A DNA stretch of 64,000 bases from Saccharopolyspora erythraea NRRL 2338 (GTDB lineage Bacteria > Actinomycetota > Actinomycetes > Mycobacteriales > Pseudonocardiaceae). This document shows, in pieces, positions 10,644 through 20,411 of this stretch. Under the pieces are notes generated by a model, which was given only the letters and a program-made list of their open reading frames with translations, did not search any database and was not told the DNA's origin. How positions within the stretch are numbered: position 1 is the first letter of the stretch; each line of letters opens with the position of its first letter. The translations under genes were made by a program, and so were the position numbers. The stretch spans positions 2,283,584 to 2,347,583 of the forward strand of contig NC_009142.1 in NCBI RefSeq assembly GCF_000062885.1, given 5' to 3'.

Positions 10644-11696
10644 TCAGTAGCGGTACACCTGGGCCTGCGCGGCTGCGCTGGGCTGCTCGGACACCGAGGC
10701 AGGCGCGGACACCCGGTTCGGGTCGCCGTCGGAGGTGTAGCGGCGTTCCGGATCGGCAGCGAGCTTGTCGAGCCACGCGGTCGAGCCGTACCCGGCCTCC
10801 TGGCCACCCGGTCCCTGCGAGCGGACGCGCGGGATGTTGGCCGGGTCGAAGTCGGCCGACCAGGGCGACGGCGCCGGGTTCGAGCCGACCAGCATCACGC
10901 TGTCGTGGTGGTAGGTGACGCCGTCCGCGGAACCGTCCGCGGCGAGCTTCTCGTCGTCGGGATGCACCCCGAGCGGCAGTGCCAGCGAGCGAACCACCAG
11001 GCCCGGCACCGCGTCGGTGATCACCCGCTGCATGCCGGCGATCTGCTGCTGGGCCTGCGCCCCGGAGACCTGGCCCAGGTTCGGGTGGTCGAGGGTGTGG
11101 TTGCCGATCTCGAAACCGTTGTCGTGCAACCACTTCAGGCCGCGCGCACCGGTCGGCTCCTCGAACGGCGGGTTGAAGACGTAGAAGGTCGCCACCGGGC
11201 GGAACCCGGGGTGGGCCGCGGCGACCTCGAGCAGGATGCTCACCGCGGTGCCCGGTGCGGGACGCCCCGAACCGTCCGAAGTGAACTGCGTAACCGAACC
11301 GTCGTCGAAGGTGAGCACGACGGGATGGGTGCCCGCCGGGATGTCGAACCGGCCGCTCGCGTACTCGGTGGCGGTGACCGGAACGTAGCCCTCCGCGGCC
11401 AGCCTTTCCAGCTCGGCCCGGAAATCGGCCGGCGTCCGGTCGTAGACGCTTTCCGGCACGTCGGTGATGCGGTGGTACATCAGCACCGGCACGTCACCGA
11501 GTTCGTTGGCCCGCACCGATTCCGGCGCCGGGGGCGGCGGTGGCGGAGCGGGTGCCGGGGGTTTCGGCGGCGGTGGGGGGACGACCGCGGCATCGGTCGC
11601 CGAACCCGTCGTGCAGGAAGCCGCGCACAGCGCGGCGATCAGGAGGGTCGCCGTCGCGGCGACGCCGGAGCGCGGTCTTGGCCACATCGCGTGCAT
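10644..11696 (-). CDS. Secreted or lipid-anchored polysaccharide deacetylase (NodB domain)
   Basis: A 350-residue exported protein. The N-terminus has a signal peptide ending near LIAALCAASCTT, which may be an imperfect lipobox. A proline-rich linker (about 40-57, PPPPPKPPAPAPPPPPP) comes before the NodB homology domain. Metal and catalytic motifs are VLTFDDGS (about 127-134) and NHTLDHPN (about 198-205). Enzymes of this family remove N- or O-acetyl groups from peptidoglycan, chitin or other polysaccharide. The proline linker suggests it spans the wall. It is divergent from the DUF4015 gene, with about 200 bases between. Confidence 0.88.
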   Translation of the reverse strand: MHAMWPRPRSGVAATATLLIAALCAASCTTGSATDAAVVPPPPPKPPAPAPPPPPPAPESVRANELGDVPVLMYHRITDVPESVYDRTPADFRAELERLAAEGYVPVTATEYASGRFDIPAGTHPVVLTFDDGSVTQFTSDGSGRPAPGTAVSILLEVAAAHPGFRPVATFYVFNPPFEEPTGARGLKWLHDNGFEIGNHTLDHPNLGQVSGAQAQQQIAGMQRVITDAVPGLVVRSLALPLGVHPDDEKLAADGSADGVTYHHDSVMLVGSNPAPSPWSADFDPANIPRVRSQGPGGQEAGYGSTAWLDKLAADPERRYTSDGDPNRVSAPASVSEQPSAAAQAQVYRY

Positions 11697-11893
11697 CCCG
11701 TCGGTCAGCCTGATGGATCAAAGCGGCTTCGCCCCCGTCACCGTAGAGAGCCGGAGTCGTCATGTGGATACTCCATGTGGTTAATTGATCTTTAAGTTGT
11801 CACCTGAGAGAGTGGTACCGCAGGTCATCTTCGACCGAGCGTGAAAACTCTTGCCAGCCGTACGAATTCGCCCAAGTCGGGGAGGCGAAAGCG

Positions 11894-13498
11894 GTGACGG
11901 ATGCTGCGCCCGAAGAGGCGTCAACGTTGCGAACCGGAGTCAGGGCCTTTCTGGCCGACATGCCGAGATGGGTAGCGGTCGCGGTCGGCACCGTGGTGGT
12001 GCTGGTGGCCGGTTACCTGCTGCTGTGGCTGACGTCCACTGAGGACGTCGAGGTGCGCGGACTTCCCCAGCACCCGCTGCGGTCCGACGAGGCCGCCCGG
12101 TCGATCCGGATCCAGGCGGGGTCCACCGACGGGGTCAGGGTGCTGATCGACGACCGCGAGGTCCCCACCGATGAACAGCGCGGAACGATCGGGTTGCGGA
12201 CCGCCGCGCTGCCCGACGGCCCGCACCAGCTGCAAGTCGTCACCCCCTCGGTGATCGGGTCGAGCACGACGACCCGCGAGTTCACAGTGGACAGCACACC
12301 GCCGGTGCTGCGGGTCGACGACTCGCTGCGCCCGGAGTCGCCTGGCAAACCGGTCACGGTGACCGGTACCGCCGAGGGCGCCGACACGGTCACGGTCGCG
12401 GGCAAGCCCACCCAGGTCGTCAACGGCGCGTTCTCCGCGGTCGTCGAGCGGCCCGACCGCGAGGTGCAGGTCGTGGCCTCGGACCTGGCGGGCAACCGGA
12501 CCGAGAAGACGATGACCGTGCACATCCGCCACCCCGGCATGCGCGCCGTGCACATGACGGGCCTGGCTTGGACCAGCGCCACGCTGCGCGAGCCGGTGCT
12601 GGAGATGGCGCGGCAGGGCCGCATCGACACCGTCGAGCTCGACATCAAGGACGAGAGCGGCGAGGTCCCCTACGACTCCGCGGTGCCCATGGCCAACCAG
12701 ATCGGCGCGGTCAAGGGCTACTACAACGCCCGCCAGGCCGTCGACCAGCTGCACGGCATGGGTGTGCGGGTGGTCGGCAGGCTCGTGGCGTTCAAGGACC
12801 CGATCCTCGGCGAGGCGTCGTGGCGCGGCGGCCACCCGGAGCGGGTCGTGCAGACCGCGGGCGGGCAGCCCTGGACCGGCGGCTACGGCGGCTTCGCGTT
12901 CACCAACTTCGCCGACCCGGTGGTGCGCCAGTACAACATCGACATCGCCACCGAGGCCGCCTCGCTCGGCTTCGACGACGTCCTCTACGACTATGTCCGG
13001 CGGCCGGACGGGGCGATCGAGCAGATGCGCTTCCCCGGCCTGACGACCACGCCGGAGGCGGGCATCGCCGACTTCCTGCGCCAGACCCAGCCGGCCGTGC
13101 GCTCCCGCGGCGCGCTGCTGGGCGCGTCGGTGTTCGGGATCTCGGTGAACCGGCCGACCCAGATCGCCCAGGACATCAGGCAGATGGCCCAGTACACCGA
13201 CTACATCGCGCCGATGGTGTACCCGTCGCACTGGGGACCGGGCGAGTTCGGCGTGGCCGACCCCGACACCCAGCCCTACGAGATCGTGCGCAACTCGCTG
13301 GCCGAGTTCGCCAAGGCGGTCGAGGGCACCGACGTGCAGATCATCCCGTGGCTGCAGGACTTCAGCCTCGGCGCCTCCTACGGCCCGGCCGAGGTGGCCG
13401 CCCAGATCAGGGCGGCAGGCGACGGCGGCATGCCGTCGTTCCTGCTGTGGGCGGCGAACTGCCGCTACCACGACCAGGCGCTCGCGCCGGCGGGTTAG
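11894..13498 (+). CDS. Membrane-anchored putative glycoside hydrolase (DUF4015/PF13200)
   Basis: A 534-residue protein. One transmembrane helix lies near 26-47 (VAVAVGTVVVLVAGYLLLWL). Residues 60-215 look like Ig-like or beta-sandwich modules (DSTPPVLRVDD, VVASDLAGNRTEKTM). The TIM-barrel catalytic domain spans about 220-530, with VELDIKDESG, RLVAFKDP, DDVLYDYVRRPDG, APMVYPSHWG and IPWLQDF typical of the family. The active site would be extracytoplasmic; the substrate is unknown. Start GTG at 11894 follows GGGGAGGCGAAA. The GHL10 gene at 52.9 kb is a distant barrel relative. Confidence 0.85.
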   Translation: MTDAAPEEASTLRTGVRAFLADMPRWVAVAVGTVVVLVAGYLLLWLTSTEDVEVRGLPQHPLRSDEAARSIRIQAGSTDGVRVLIDDREVPTDEQRGTIGLRTAALPDGPHQLQVVTPSVIGSSTTTREFTVDSTPPVLRVDDSLRPESPGKPVTVTGTAEGADTVTVAGKPTQVVNGAFSAVVERPDREVQVVASDLAGNRTEKTMTVHIRHPGMRAVHMTGLAWTSATLREPVLEMARQGRIDTVELDIKDESGEVPYDSAVPMANQIGAVKGYYNARQAVDQLHGMGVRVVGRLVAFKDPILGEASWRGGHPERVVQTAGGQPWTGGYGGFAFTNFADPVVRQYNIDIATEAASLGFDDVLYDYVRRPDGAIEQMRFPGLTTTPEAGIADFLRQTQPAVRSRGALLGASVFGISVNRPTQIAQDIRQMAQYTDYIAPMVYPSHWGPGEFGVADPDTQPYEIVRNSLAEFAKAVEGTDVQIIPWLQDFSLGASYGPAEVAAQIRAAGDGGMPSFLLWAANCRYHDQALAPAG

Positions 13499-13505
13499 CC
13501 GTCGA

Positions 13506-13549
13506 CCTGAGCACTTCCCCCGTGGCAGGCCGCGGGGGAAGTGCTCAGG
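13506..13549. terminator. Strong hairpin after the DUF4015 gene
   Basis: CCTGAGCACTTCCCCC pairs with GGGGGAAGTGCTCAGG around a 12-base loop, starting seven bases after the stop codon. Confidence 0.85.
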
Positions 13550-13658
13550 TGTGCGATCAGCTCCGGTACTTGTCCCCGCCGAAACGCTCAAGCGCCGACC
13601 GCATTGCCGACAGCGATCCGGCACGCTTCGCGATGTCGGTCCAGCCGGAGTGCGGCTA

Positions 13659-14000
13659 TCACGTGGCCTCCGCGGCCAAGGTGTACGCACTCCCGTCGGG
13701 AGCGGCCGCCACGCGGACGCTCTCCAACTCCTCCCAGCTCAGGCGAGAAGGACCGGTCCTTCCAGCGGAGCCATCGCCGGTCCACGACCGTCAGCCCGCC
13801 GGTGTCGACGATCAACGTGTCGTCGGCGCTCTTCTGGCTCTCCGCCGCGCCCACTGCTGCGCAGGTATCTCTTCGCCGAAGAGCCGTACCGCGAGCAGTA
13901 TCGCGACGAACTGCGACCGCTCCGCCCAGCCACCCGCGCGCCCGCCGCACACGTGCATTCTGCCCGAGCTGAACGATTTCCCGGCTCGCTTCGGCATCAT
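13659..14000 (-). pseudogene. Probable decayed gene in the 13.55-14.12 kb gap
   Basis: The 570 bases between the terminator and ggt hold no intact gene. On the minus strand, protein-like pieces fall in different frames: WAERSQFVAILLAVRLFGEE, then DDTLIVDTGGLTVVDRRWLR, then SWEELESVRVAAAPDG and AYTLAAEAT before a TGA at 13659. A one-base shift near 13738 joins the last two. I do not recognise the family. The alternative is chance coding potential in GC-rich DNA. Confidence 0.35.
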
Positions 14001-14122
14001 GGCTTGCAGGGGGCATCACCCCGTGCTCGCCGGACGTCTGCTCCGCCCGCACGGGCGCACCTGTTGTCTTCACCGTCGGTACTCGGCAGAGTATCCAGCG
14101 TCGTCGCTCGTTGGAGGTAACG

Positions 14123-15931
14123 ATGGTGCTCGGGAGACAGGTCCGGCTCACGGTGGGTGTGCTGGCGACGTGCGCGCTGGTCGCGCCGGTGGCGCAGGCG
14201 GCGCCGGGCGGACCGCAGGCACCGCCCAAGCAGGCCGAGGCGGTCGGCTACGGCGGCGCGGTGTCCAGTGTCGACCCGGAAGCCACGCGGGCGGGCATCG
14301 AGGTGCTGCGCCGGGGCGGCACCGCGGCCGACGCCGCGGTGGCGGTCGCGGCGGCGCTCGGGGTGACCGAGCCCTACTCCGCCGGGGTCGGCGGTGGCGG
14401 GTACTTCGTGCACTACGACGCCCAGAGCGGCGCGGTGTCCACGATCGACGGCCGGGAGACCGCGCCTGCGTCGGCGCGCGAGGACATGTTCGTCGAGGGA
14501 GACAAGCCCATCCCGTTCGACGAAGCGGTCACCAGCGGCCTCGGCGTCGGCGTGCCGGGCACCCCGCTGACCTGGCAGGAGGCCCTCGACCGCTGGGGCC
14601 GCAAGGACCTCGGCGAGGTCCTGCGCCCCGCCGAGCGGCTGGCCCGCCGCGGCTTCGCGGTCGACGAGACCTTCCGGGCGCAGACCGAGAGCAACCAGGC
14701 GCGGTTCAGCGCCTTCCCCGCCACCCGCGACCTGTTCCTCCCCGGCGGAAAGCTGCCCGAGGTCGGCAGCACCATGCGGAACCCGGACCTCGCCGACACC
14801 TACAGCGCGCTCGCGAAGGATGGTGTCGACGCCCTCTACGGCGGTGAGATCGGCGCCGACGTGGTGCGGACCGTGCGCGCTCCGCAGGTCGACCCGGCCG
14901 CGGGCCGGGTGGTGCGGCCCGGCGGCATGACCGACGAGGACCTGCGCCGCTACCGGACCGTCGAGCAGGCGCCCTCCCACGTCGAGTACCGCGGCCTGGA
15001 CGTCTACGGCATGGCGCCGTCCAGCTCGGGCGGCACGACGGTCGGCGAGGCGCTGAACATGCTGGAGCGCACCGACCTCTCCGGCGTCGACAAGACCGAG
15101 TACCTGCACCGGTTCCTGGAGTCGAGCAAGATCGGCTTCGCCGACCGCAACCGCTGGGTCGGCGACCCGGCCTTCAACGACGTCCCGACCAAGGAGTTGC
15201 TCTCCCAGGAGTTCGCCGACTCCCGCGAGTGCCTGATCACCCCCGACGCGGTGCTGCCGACGCCGGTCGCGCCCGGCGACCCGCGGGCACCGGAGCAGGG
15301 CTGCCAGGCTCGGCCCGCCGGCGGCGCCGAGCCCTACGAGGGCCCCAACACCACGCACCTGACGGTGGCTGACGCCAGCGGCGACGTCGTCTCCTACACC
15401 CTGACCATCGAGCAGACCGGCGGCAGCGGGATCGTCGTGCCGGGCCGCGGTTTCCTGCTCAACAACGAGCTGACCGACTTCTCCTTCACCCCGAGCCGGC
15501 CAGGGCAGCCGGACCCGAACCTGCCGGGCCCCGGCAAGCGGCCCCGCAGCTCGATGAGCCCGACCATCGTGCTGCAGGACGGCAAGCCGCTGCTGGCCGT
15601 CGGCAGCCCTGGCGGCGCCACGATCATCACCACTGTGCTGCAGGTGCTCACCGGGCGCGTCGACCGCGGCATGTCCCTTGTGGACGCCATCGCCGAGCCC
15701 CGGGCCTCGCAGCGCAACTCCGCCCAGACCGACGCGGAGGCGGCGTTCACCGCGCAGCCGGAGGCCGAGAAGCTGCGCGCCATCGGCCACCAGTTCAAGG
15801 ACGGCGGCGAGCGCGGCGAGATCGGCGCCGCGACCGGCGTCGAGCGGCTGCCCGACGGCCGCTGGGTGGCCGCGGCCGAGCCCGAGCGCCGCGGCGGCGG
15901 GGCCGCCGCCGTCGTCGTCCCCGGGAGGTGA
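14123..15931 (+). CDS. ggt: Gamma-glutamyltranspeptidase, secreted
   Basis: Transfers or hydrolyses the gamma-glutamyl group of glutathione and related peptides outside the membrane. The 602-residue precursor starts at ATG 14123 after GGAGG, with a signal peptide ending near VAPVAQAAPG. The large subunit has PYSAGVGGGGYFVHYDA. The autoprocessing site and new N-terminal threonine are in GPNTTHLTVADASGD, about residue 411. The small subunit has the oxyanion and substrate motifs NNELTDFSF, PRSSMSPTIVL and VGSPGGATIITTV. Single-gene, with a terminator after it. Confidence 0.94.
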   Translation: MVLGRQVRLTVGVLATCALVAPVAQAAPGGPQAPPKQAEAVGYGGAVSSVDPEATRAGIEVLRRGGTAADAAVAVAAALGVTEPYSAGVGGGGYFVHYDAQSGAVSTIDGRETAPASAREDMFVEGDKPIPFDEAVTSGLGVGVPGTPLTWQEALDRWGRKDLGEVLRPAERLARRGFAVDETFRAQTESNQARFSAFPATRDLFLPGGKLPEVGSTMRNPDLADTYSALAKDGVDALYGGEIGADVVRTVRAPQVDPAAGRVVRPGGMTDEDLRRYRTVEQAPSHVEYRGLDVYGMAPSSSGGTTVGEALNMLERTDLSGVDKTEYLHRFLESSKIGFADRNRWVGDPAFNDVPTKELLSQEFADSRECLITPDAVLPTPVAPGDPRAPEQGCQARPAGGAEPYEGPNTTHLTVADASGDVVSYTLTIEQTGGSGIVVPGRGFLLNNELTDFSFTPSRPGQPDPNLPGPGKRPRSSMSPTIVLQDGKPLLAVGSPGGATIITTVLQVLTGRVDRGMSLVDAIAEPRASQRNSAQTDAEAAFTAQPEAEKLRAIGHQFKDGGERGEIGAATGVERLPDGRWVAAAEPERRGGGAAAVVVPGR

Positions 15932-15963
15932 TCGTCACGCCGCGGGCGTGAGCACTGCGTGGA

Positions 15964-16005
15964 GGACCCGCGGGTCCCCGGTCTCGGCGCCGGGCCCGCG
16001 GGTCC
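15964..16005. terminator. Hairpin between ggt and def
   Basis: GGACCCGCGGG followed by CCCGG pairs with CCGGG followed by CCCGCGGGTCC, with a short loop. It starts 33 bases after the ggt stop. No T-tract. Confidence 0.6.
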
Positions 16006-16126
16006 TTCGCGCAGGTGGCGGGCCCGCGGGGGCGACCGGGGAGCGCGCGGACCGGTCCGCCGTGGGCGGGTGGGCGACGCACTAGACTTCCGGGGTCCTG
16101 CCGTTGCCACAGCCAGGGGGCCCGCG

Positions 16127-16675
16127 TTGACCGTCCAGCCGATCCGACTATTCGGCGACCCGGTGCTTCGGACTCGCGCCGAGGAGGTCGTCGACTTCGA
16201 CAAGGAGCTGCGCAACCTCGTCCAGGACCTCTGGGACACCATGGAGGACCAGGGCGGCGCCGGTATCGCCGCTCCCCAGCTCGGCGTCGGCCTGCGGGTG
16301 TTCACCTACCACTGCGACGGCTTCGCCGGGCACCTGGTGAACCCGACCTTCACCGCCGTGGACGAGGAGCTGCAGTTCGGCCCGGAGGGCTGCCTGTCGA
16401 TCCCGGGCATGAGCTGGGACTGCGAGCGCTACCGCAACGTCGTCGCCCGCGGCTGGAACATGCACGGCGAGCCGGTGGAGATCGAGGGCACCGACCTGCT
16501 CGCGCGGTGCATCCAGCACGAGACCGACCACCTCGACGGGGTGCTGTTCGTCGACCGCCTCGACGAGCAGACCCGCAAGGCGGCGATGCGCGAGATCCGC
16601 GGTGCCGAGTGGTTCGACGGCAACGCGCCGGTGATCAAGGAGAGCCCGCACCCGCTGTTCGGGAGGGCACGCTGA
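16127..16675 (+). CDS. def: Peptide deformylase
   Basis: Removes the formyl group from the N-terminal methionine of new proteins, using a bound divalent metal. The 182-residue enzyme has all three motifs: [11 protein letters not shown] (43-53), EGCLSIPG (87-94; metal ligand Cys89) and QHETDHLDG (130-138; ligands His131 and His135, catalytic Glu132). The start is TTG at 16127, which gives the standard N-terminus [13 protein letters not shown]; an ATG at 15959 would add 56 residues of low-complexity sequence. It sits one base ahead of fmt, its pathway partner. Confidence 0.94.
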   Translation: MTVQPIRLFGDPVLRTRAEEVVDFDKELRNLVQDLWDTMEDQGGAGIAAPQLGVGLRVFTYHCDGFAGHLVNPTFTAVDEELQFGPEGCLSIPGMSWDCERYRNVVARGWNMHGEPVEIEGTDLLARCIQHETDHLDGVLFVDRLDEQTRKAAMREIRGAEWFDGNAPVIKESPHPLFGRAR

Positions 16676-16676
16676 C

Positions 16677-17606
16677 ATGCGCCTGGTCTTCGCCGGTACC
16701 CCCGAGCCCGCCGTCCCCTCGCTGCGGGCGCTGATCGAGTCCGCGAACCACGAGGTCGCGGCCGTGGTCACCCGGCCGGATGCCCCGGCCGGGCGCGGCC
16801 GCAAGCTGATGCGCTCACCGGTCGGCGCGCTCGCCGACGAGCACGGCATCGAGGTGCTCACCCCGGCCAAGGCCTCCGACCCCGAGTTCCTGGCGCGGCT
16901 GCGGGAGCTGGAGCCGGAGTGCTGCCCGGTGGTGGCCTACGGTGCGCTGCTGCGGCAGACTGCGCTGGACATCCCCGAGCACGGCTGGGTCAACCTGCAC
17001 TTCTCGCTGCTGCCCGCGTGGCGGGGCGCGGCACCGGTGCAGGCCGCGATCAAGCACGGCGACCAGATCACCGGTGCAAGCACGTTCCGGCTGGTGCCCG
17101 AGCTCGACGCGGGCCCGGTCTACGGCGTGGTCACCGAGGAGGTCCGCGACACCGACACCTCCGGTGTGCTGCTGGAGCGGCTGTCGGTCTCCGGCGCCAA
17201 GCTGCTGGTGGCCACGCTCGACGGGATCGCCGACGGCACGCTGCGGGCCGAGGAGCAGCCTGCCGACGGCGTCAGCTACGCCCCCAAGGTCGAGGTCGAG
17301 GACGCCAGGGTCGACTTCACCGCCCCGGCGCGGGCCGTGGACCGGCTGGTCCGGTCGGTGACGCCGGACCCGGGCGCGTGGGCGTCGTTCCGCGACGAGC
17401 GGCTCAAGCTCGGTCCGGTGTCCATTGTGGATGAGGACCTCGGGCTGGCCCCCGGTGAGATCCGGGTCGAGCGCAGGCGGGTGCTGGCCGGGACCGGCAG
17501 CGCACCGGTGGCGCTGGGCGAGGTGCAGGCGCAGGGTAAGAAGCGGATGGCCGCCACGGACTGGGCACGTGGGAGCCGGATCGAGCAAGGAGAACGGCTG
17601 AAGTGA
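16677..17606 (+). CDS. fmt: Methionyl-tRNA formyltransferase
   Basis: Formylates initiator Met-tRNA with 10-formyltetrahydrofolate. The 309-residue protein begins [19 protein letters not shown] and has the folate-binding core [20 protein letters not shown] near 104-123 and [17 protein letters not shown]. The C-terminal OB-like tRNA-binding domain follows about residue 205. It is one base downstream of def and overlaps rsmB by four bases, forming a translation-linked operon. Confidence 0.96.
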   Translation: MRLVFAGTPEPAVPSLRALIESANHEVAAVVTRPDAPAGRGRKLMRSPVGALADEHGIEVLTPAKASDPEFLARLRELEPECCPVVAYGALLRQTALDIPEHGWVNLHFSLLPAWRGAAPVQAAIKHGDQITGASTFRLVPELDAGPVYGVVTEEVRDTDTSGVLLERLSVSGAKLLVATLDGIADGTLRAEEQPADGVSYAPKVEVEDARVDFTAPARAVDRLVRSVTPDPGAWASFRDERLKLGPVSIVDEDLGLAPGEIRVERRRVLAGTGSAPVALGEVQAQGKKRMAATDWARGSRIEQGERLK

Positions 17607-19024
17607 CCGACCATCGTCCCCGCAGGCCCTCCCGGCCGCGAGGAACCCGCCCGCCGCGGCACCGGGGCGGCCCGGCCAGGCCGCCGGTCGAGGACCCGGC
17701 CCGCAGCGCGGCGCTGGAGACCCTACGCGCGGTGCGCGACCGGGACGCCTACGCCAACCTCGCGCTGCCCGCGCTGCTCAAGCAGCGCCGGATCAGCGGG
17801 CGGGACGCCGCGCTGGCCACCGAGCTGACCTACGGCGCGTGCCGGGCGCAGGGCCTGCTGGACGCGGTGATCGGCGAGTGCAGCGCCCGGCCGCTGGACG
17901 GGATCGACCCCGAGCTGCTGGACGCGCTGCGGCTGGGCGCCTACCAGCTCCTGCGCACCCGCATCCCGGCGCACGCCGCCGTGGCATCCACAGTGGACAT
18001 CGTGCGCGCCGAGTCCGGCTCGCGGCAGGCGGGTTTCGCCAACGCGGTGCTGCGCAGGATCAGCGAGCGCGACGAGCAGGAGTGGATCGACCGGCTCGCT
18101 CCCGCGCGCGACGACGACCCGGTGGGCCATCTGGCGTTGCGCTACGCCCACCCGAGGTGGATCGCGCAGTCCTTCGCCGACGCGCTCGGCTCGGTCGGCG
18201 CGGAGCTGGAGGCGGCGCTGGCCGCCGACGACGCCCGGCCCGCGGTGCACCTGACCGCCCGGCCCGGCGAGATCAGCGCCGAGGAGCTGGCCGCCATCAC
18301 CGGTGGCGACGAGGCCCCGTACTCGCCCTACGGCGTGCACCTCGACTCCGGCGCGGGCGATCCCGGCGACCTCGAACCGGTCCGGGAGGGCTTCGCCTCG
18401 GTGCAGGACGAGGGCAGCCAGCTCGTCGCGGTCGCGCTGAGCAGGGTCGAGGTGCAGGGCCCGGACCTGCGGTGGCTGGACCTGTGCGCCGGGCCCGGCG
18501 GCAAGGCGAACCTGCTCGGCTCCCTGGTCACGATGGACGGCGGCACGCTCGACGCCGTCGAGCAGGCGCCGCACCGCGCGGACCTGGTGCGCCGCAGCAC
18601 CGACGGGCTGTCGGTCGAGGTCCACGTGGCCGACGGCCGCGACCCCGGACTGGAACCCGGCTACGACCGCGTGCTGGTCGACGCCCCGTGCACCGGACTC
18701 GGCGCGCTGCGCCGCCGCCCCGAGGCCCGCTGGCGCAGGCGTCCGGACGACGTGGCCGAGCTGGCCAAGCTGCAACGCGAGCTGCTGCTCTCGGCGGTGC
18801 GGCTGACCCGCGAGGGCGGGGTCGTGGCCTACGTCGTCTGCTCGCCGCACCTGTCGGAGACCGAGGGTGTCGTCTCCGACGTCGTCCGGCGCGCCGGGGT
18901 GGAGCAGCTCGACGCCCGGCCGTACTTCCCGGGCGTCCCGGACCTCGGCGACGGGCCCGCGGTGCAGCTCTGGCCGCACCGGCACGGCACCGACGCGATG
19001 TTCTGCGCGCTGCTGAGGGTGTGA
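17603..19024 (+). CDS. rsmB: 16S rRNA (cytosine-967 C5)-methyltransferase
   Basis: Methylates C967 of 16S rRNA using S-adenosylmethionine. The 473-residue protein has a basic N-terminal tail (about 1-30, rich in Arg and Pro), a NusB-like RNA-binding domain (about 35-170), and the catalytic domain. That domain has the SAM loop [16 protein letters not shown] and two family cysteines: Cys363 in [19 protein letters not shown] and Cys413 in YVVCSPH. It starts GTG within the fmt stop. Confidence 0.95.
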   Translation: MTDHRPRRPSRPRGTRPPRHRGGPARPPVEDPARSAALETLRAVRDRDAYANLALPALLKQRRISGRDAALATELTYGACRAQGLLDAVIGECSARPLDGIDPELLDALRLGAYQLLRTRIPAHAAVASTVDIVRAESGSRQAGFANAVLRRISERDEQEWIDRLAPARDDDPVGHLALRYAHPRWIAQSFADALGSVGAELEAALAADDARPAVHLTARPGEISAEELAAITGGDEAPYSPYGVHLDSGAGDPGDLEPVREGFASVQDEGSQLVAVALSRVEVQGPDLRWLDLCAGPGGKANLLGSLVTMDGGTLDAVEQAPHRADLVRRSTDGLSVEVHVADGRDPGLEPGYDRVLVDAPCTGLGALRRRPEARWRRRPDDVAELAKLQRELLLSAVRLTREGGVVAYVVCSPHLSETEGVVSDVVRRAGVEQLDARPYFPGVPDLGDGPAVQLWPHRHGTDAMFCALLRV

Positions 19025-19101
19025 GCGCGCCCCGGCGGCGGACGCCCTCGGCAGAACTGACCAGCAGGCCGGCCCGCGTGGCCGCACCCGGGAGGAACGA
19101 G

Positions 19102-19572
19102 ATGCCGGAGCGACCGTCCGAAGCCGACTTCCGCGAGTGGCTCTCCGTCGCGGTGGCCGAGGCCCGCGCGGGCGCGGCCGAAGGCGGGATCCCGATCGGC
19201 GCGGCGCTGGTCGGCCGGGACGGCGAGGTGCTGGGGCGGGGGCACAACAGGCGGGTGCAGGACGGCGATCCGTCGGTGCACGGGGAGACCTCGGCGTTCC
19301 GCGCCGCGGGCAGGCAGCGCTCCTACGCCGGGACGACGATGGTCACCACGCTCTCGCCGTGCTGGTACTGCAGCGGTCTGGTCCGCCAGTTCGGCATCAG
19401 CCGGGTGGTGATCGGCGAGGCCCGCAACTTCCACGGCGGCCACGACTGGCTGGCCGAGCACGGCGTGGAGGTCGTCCTGCTCGACGACCCGGGCTGCGTC
19501 GAGATGATGGCCGACTTCATCGCGGCCAACCCGCGGCTGTGGCACGAGGACATCGGCGAGGACGAGGACTGA
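19102..19572 (+). CDS. Cytosine deaminase resembling the yeast (Fcy1) type
   Basis: A 156-residue zinc-dependent deaminase with HGETSAF (zinc ligand His and proton-shuttle Glu, about 57-63) and TLSPCWYCSG (two Cys ligands, about 91-100). The C-terminal half (IGEARNFHGGHDWLAEHGVE, then DDPGCVEMMADFIAANPRLW and HEDIGE) resembles the small yeast cytosine deaminase as I remember it. It does not resemble TadA or the large bacterial CodA. Expected reaction: cytosine to uracil for pyrimidine salvage. Start ATG at 19102 follows GGGAGGAA. It follows rsmB by 77 bases; no cytosine permease is adjacent. Confidence 0.8.
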   Translation: MPERPSEADFREWLSVAVAEARAGAAEGGIPIGAALVGRDGEVLGRGHNRRVQDGDPSVHGETSAFRAAGRQRSYAGTTMVTTLSPCWYCSGLVRQFGISRVVIGEARNFHGGHDWLAEHGVEVVLLDDPGCVEMMADFIAANPRLWHEDIGEDED

Positions 19573-19650
19573 GGGTTTTCCGGAGGCGGTTCGCCTGGCG
19601 GTTCCGGTGGCGGAACCTCAGGCGTCCTCCGGCTCCGGGATCGCCGACAT
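19572..19650 (+). repeat. Family 1 dispersed repeat, copy B (first module)
   Basis: Immediately after the deaminase stop lies TGGCGGTTCCGGTGGCGGAA followed by CCTCA; within it GGTTCCG pairs with CGGAACC. Then CTCCGGGATCGCCGACATCA matches copy C at 31.8 kb (CTCCGGGAGCGCCGACATCA) at 19 of 20 positions. The zinc-finger gene's stop codon on the minus strand falls at the far edge of this block. Confidence 0.65.
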
Positions 19651-20363
19651 CATGCCGCCCGGCGGTCCTGCGCCGTGGGCCGCAGCGGCGGGCGACCGGA
19701 CGCCGCCGTCCTGCCCGGGACATCGGTGCGGGGACCGGAGAGCCCGGTGTGCTCGTCGGAGTCGTCGGCGGTAGCGCCGCCGGGGTGTCCACCGCTGCTG
19801 GTGCGGTGCACGGTGTAGAGCAGACCGAGCCCCAGCAGCATCAGGCCGTGCGAGGCCACCCGCTCCACCGACACGACACCGGCCATCAGGTCGTGCAGCG
19901 AGAAGCCGGTCAGCACCACCAGGAACACGCTCAGCAGGGGCAGCATCCCGGACACCGCGCGGGTGCGGGCCGCGGCCCAGAGCAGCCCGGCACCGACGGC
20001 GAGGTTCCACGCGGTGCTCTCGTTGAACAGGTGGGCGCTCATGCCGTGGTGGGCGTGCGGACCGAGCCCGAGCATCTGCAGGGCGCCGAGCAGGAGCTGG
20101 GCCACCGCGACCACGGCCAGCGCGACGCGCGGCACCGCCCGGTGGCGCCGGCGCGGGGCGTGCGCGAGCACCGCGTCGACCAGGTCGGGGGTCGGGCTCG
20201 CGGGGCGGACCCGCAGCCCCCGGGTGAGCATCGCGGCCTTGGCCTGCCACGCCCGGCACGCGGCGCAGCTCTCCAGATGGGCGTCGACCTGCTCGTCGGG
20301 CGCGGTCCCGTCCTCGCCGTCCAGCCGCGCCGAGATCGAGATCCGGCAGCTTTCACAGTTCAC
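19650..20363 (-). CDS. Zinc-finger membrane protein (zf-HC2 type)
   Basis: A 237-residue protein beginning MNCESCRISISARLDGEDG. The pattern CxxC near 3-6, then HLESCAAC near 29-36, is the zinc-binding fold of anti-sigma factors. Four or so hydrophobic segments follow (around 77-100, 112-130, 137-157 and 165-185), and the tail is polar and proline-rich. Family knowledge suggests a redox- or signal-responsive anti-sigma factor, but no ECF sigma gene is beside it, so the role is inference. The gene ends in the family 1 repeat. Confidence 0.75.
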   Translation of the reverse strand: MNCESCRISISARLDGEDGTAPDEQVDAHLESCAACRAWQAKAAMLTRGLRVRPASPTPDLVDAVLAHAPRRRHRAVPRVALAVVAVAQLLLGALQMLGLGPHAHHGMSAHLFNESTAWNLAVGAGLLWAAARTRAVSGMLPLLSVFLVVLTGFSLHDLMAGVVSVERVASHGLMLLGLGLLYTVHRTSSGGHPGGATADDSDEHTGLSGPRTDVPGRTAASGRPPLRPTAQDRRAA

Positions 20364-20411
20364 ACCCAGATTGTCGGACCCACCGCCCCCGGAGTTCCGG
20401 GGGGTGCGCTC

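Noticed and set aside
19102-19572. tRNA adenosine deaminase (TadA) as identity of the deaminase
   Set aside because: The HGE and PCWYC motifs and the C-terminal DDPGC...HEDIGE block fit yeast-type cytosine deaminase better; TadA has HAE and PCxMC with a different C-terminus.
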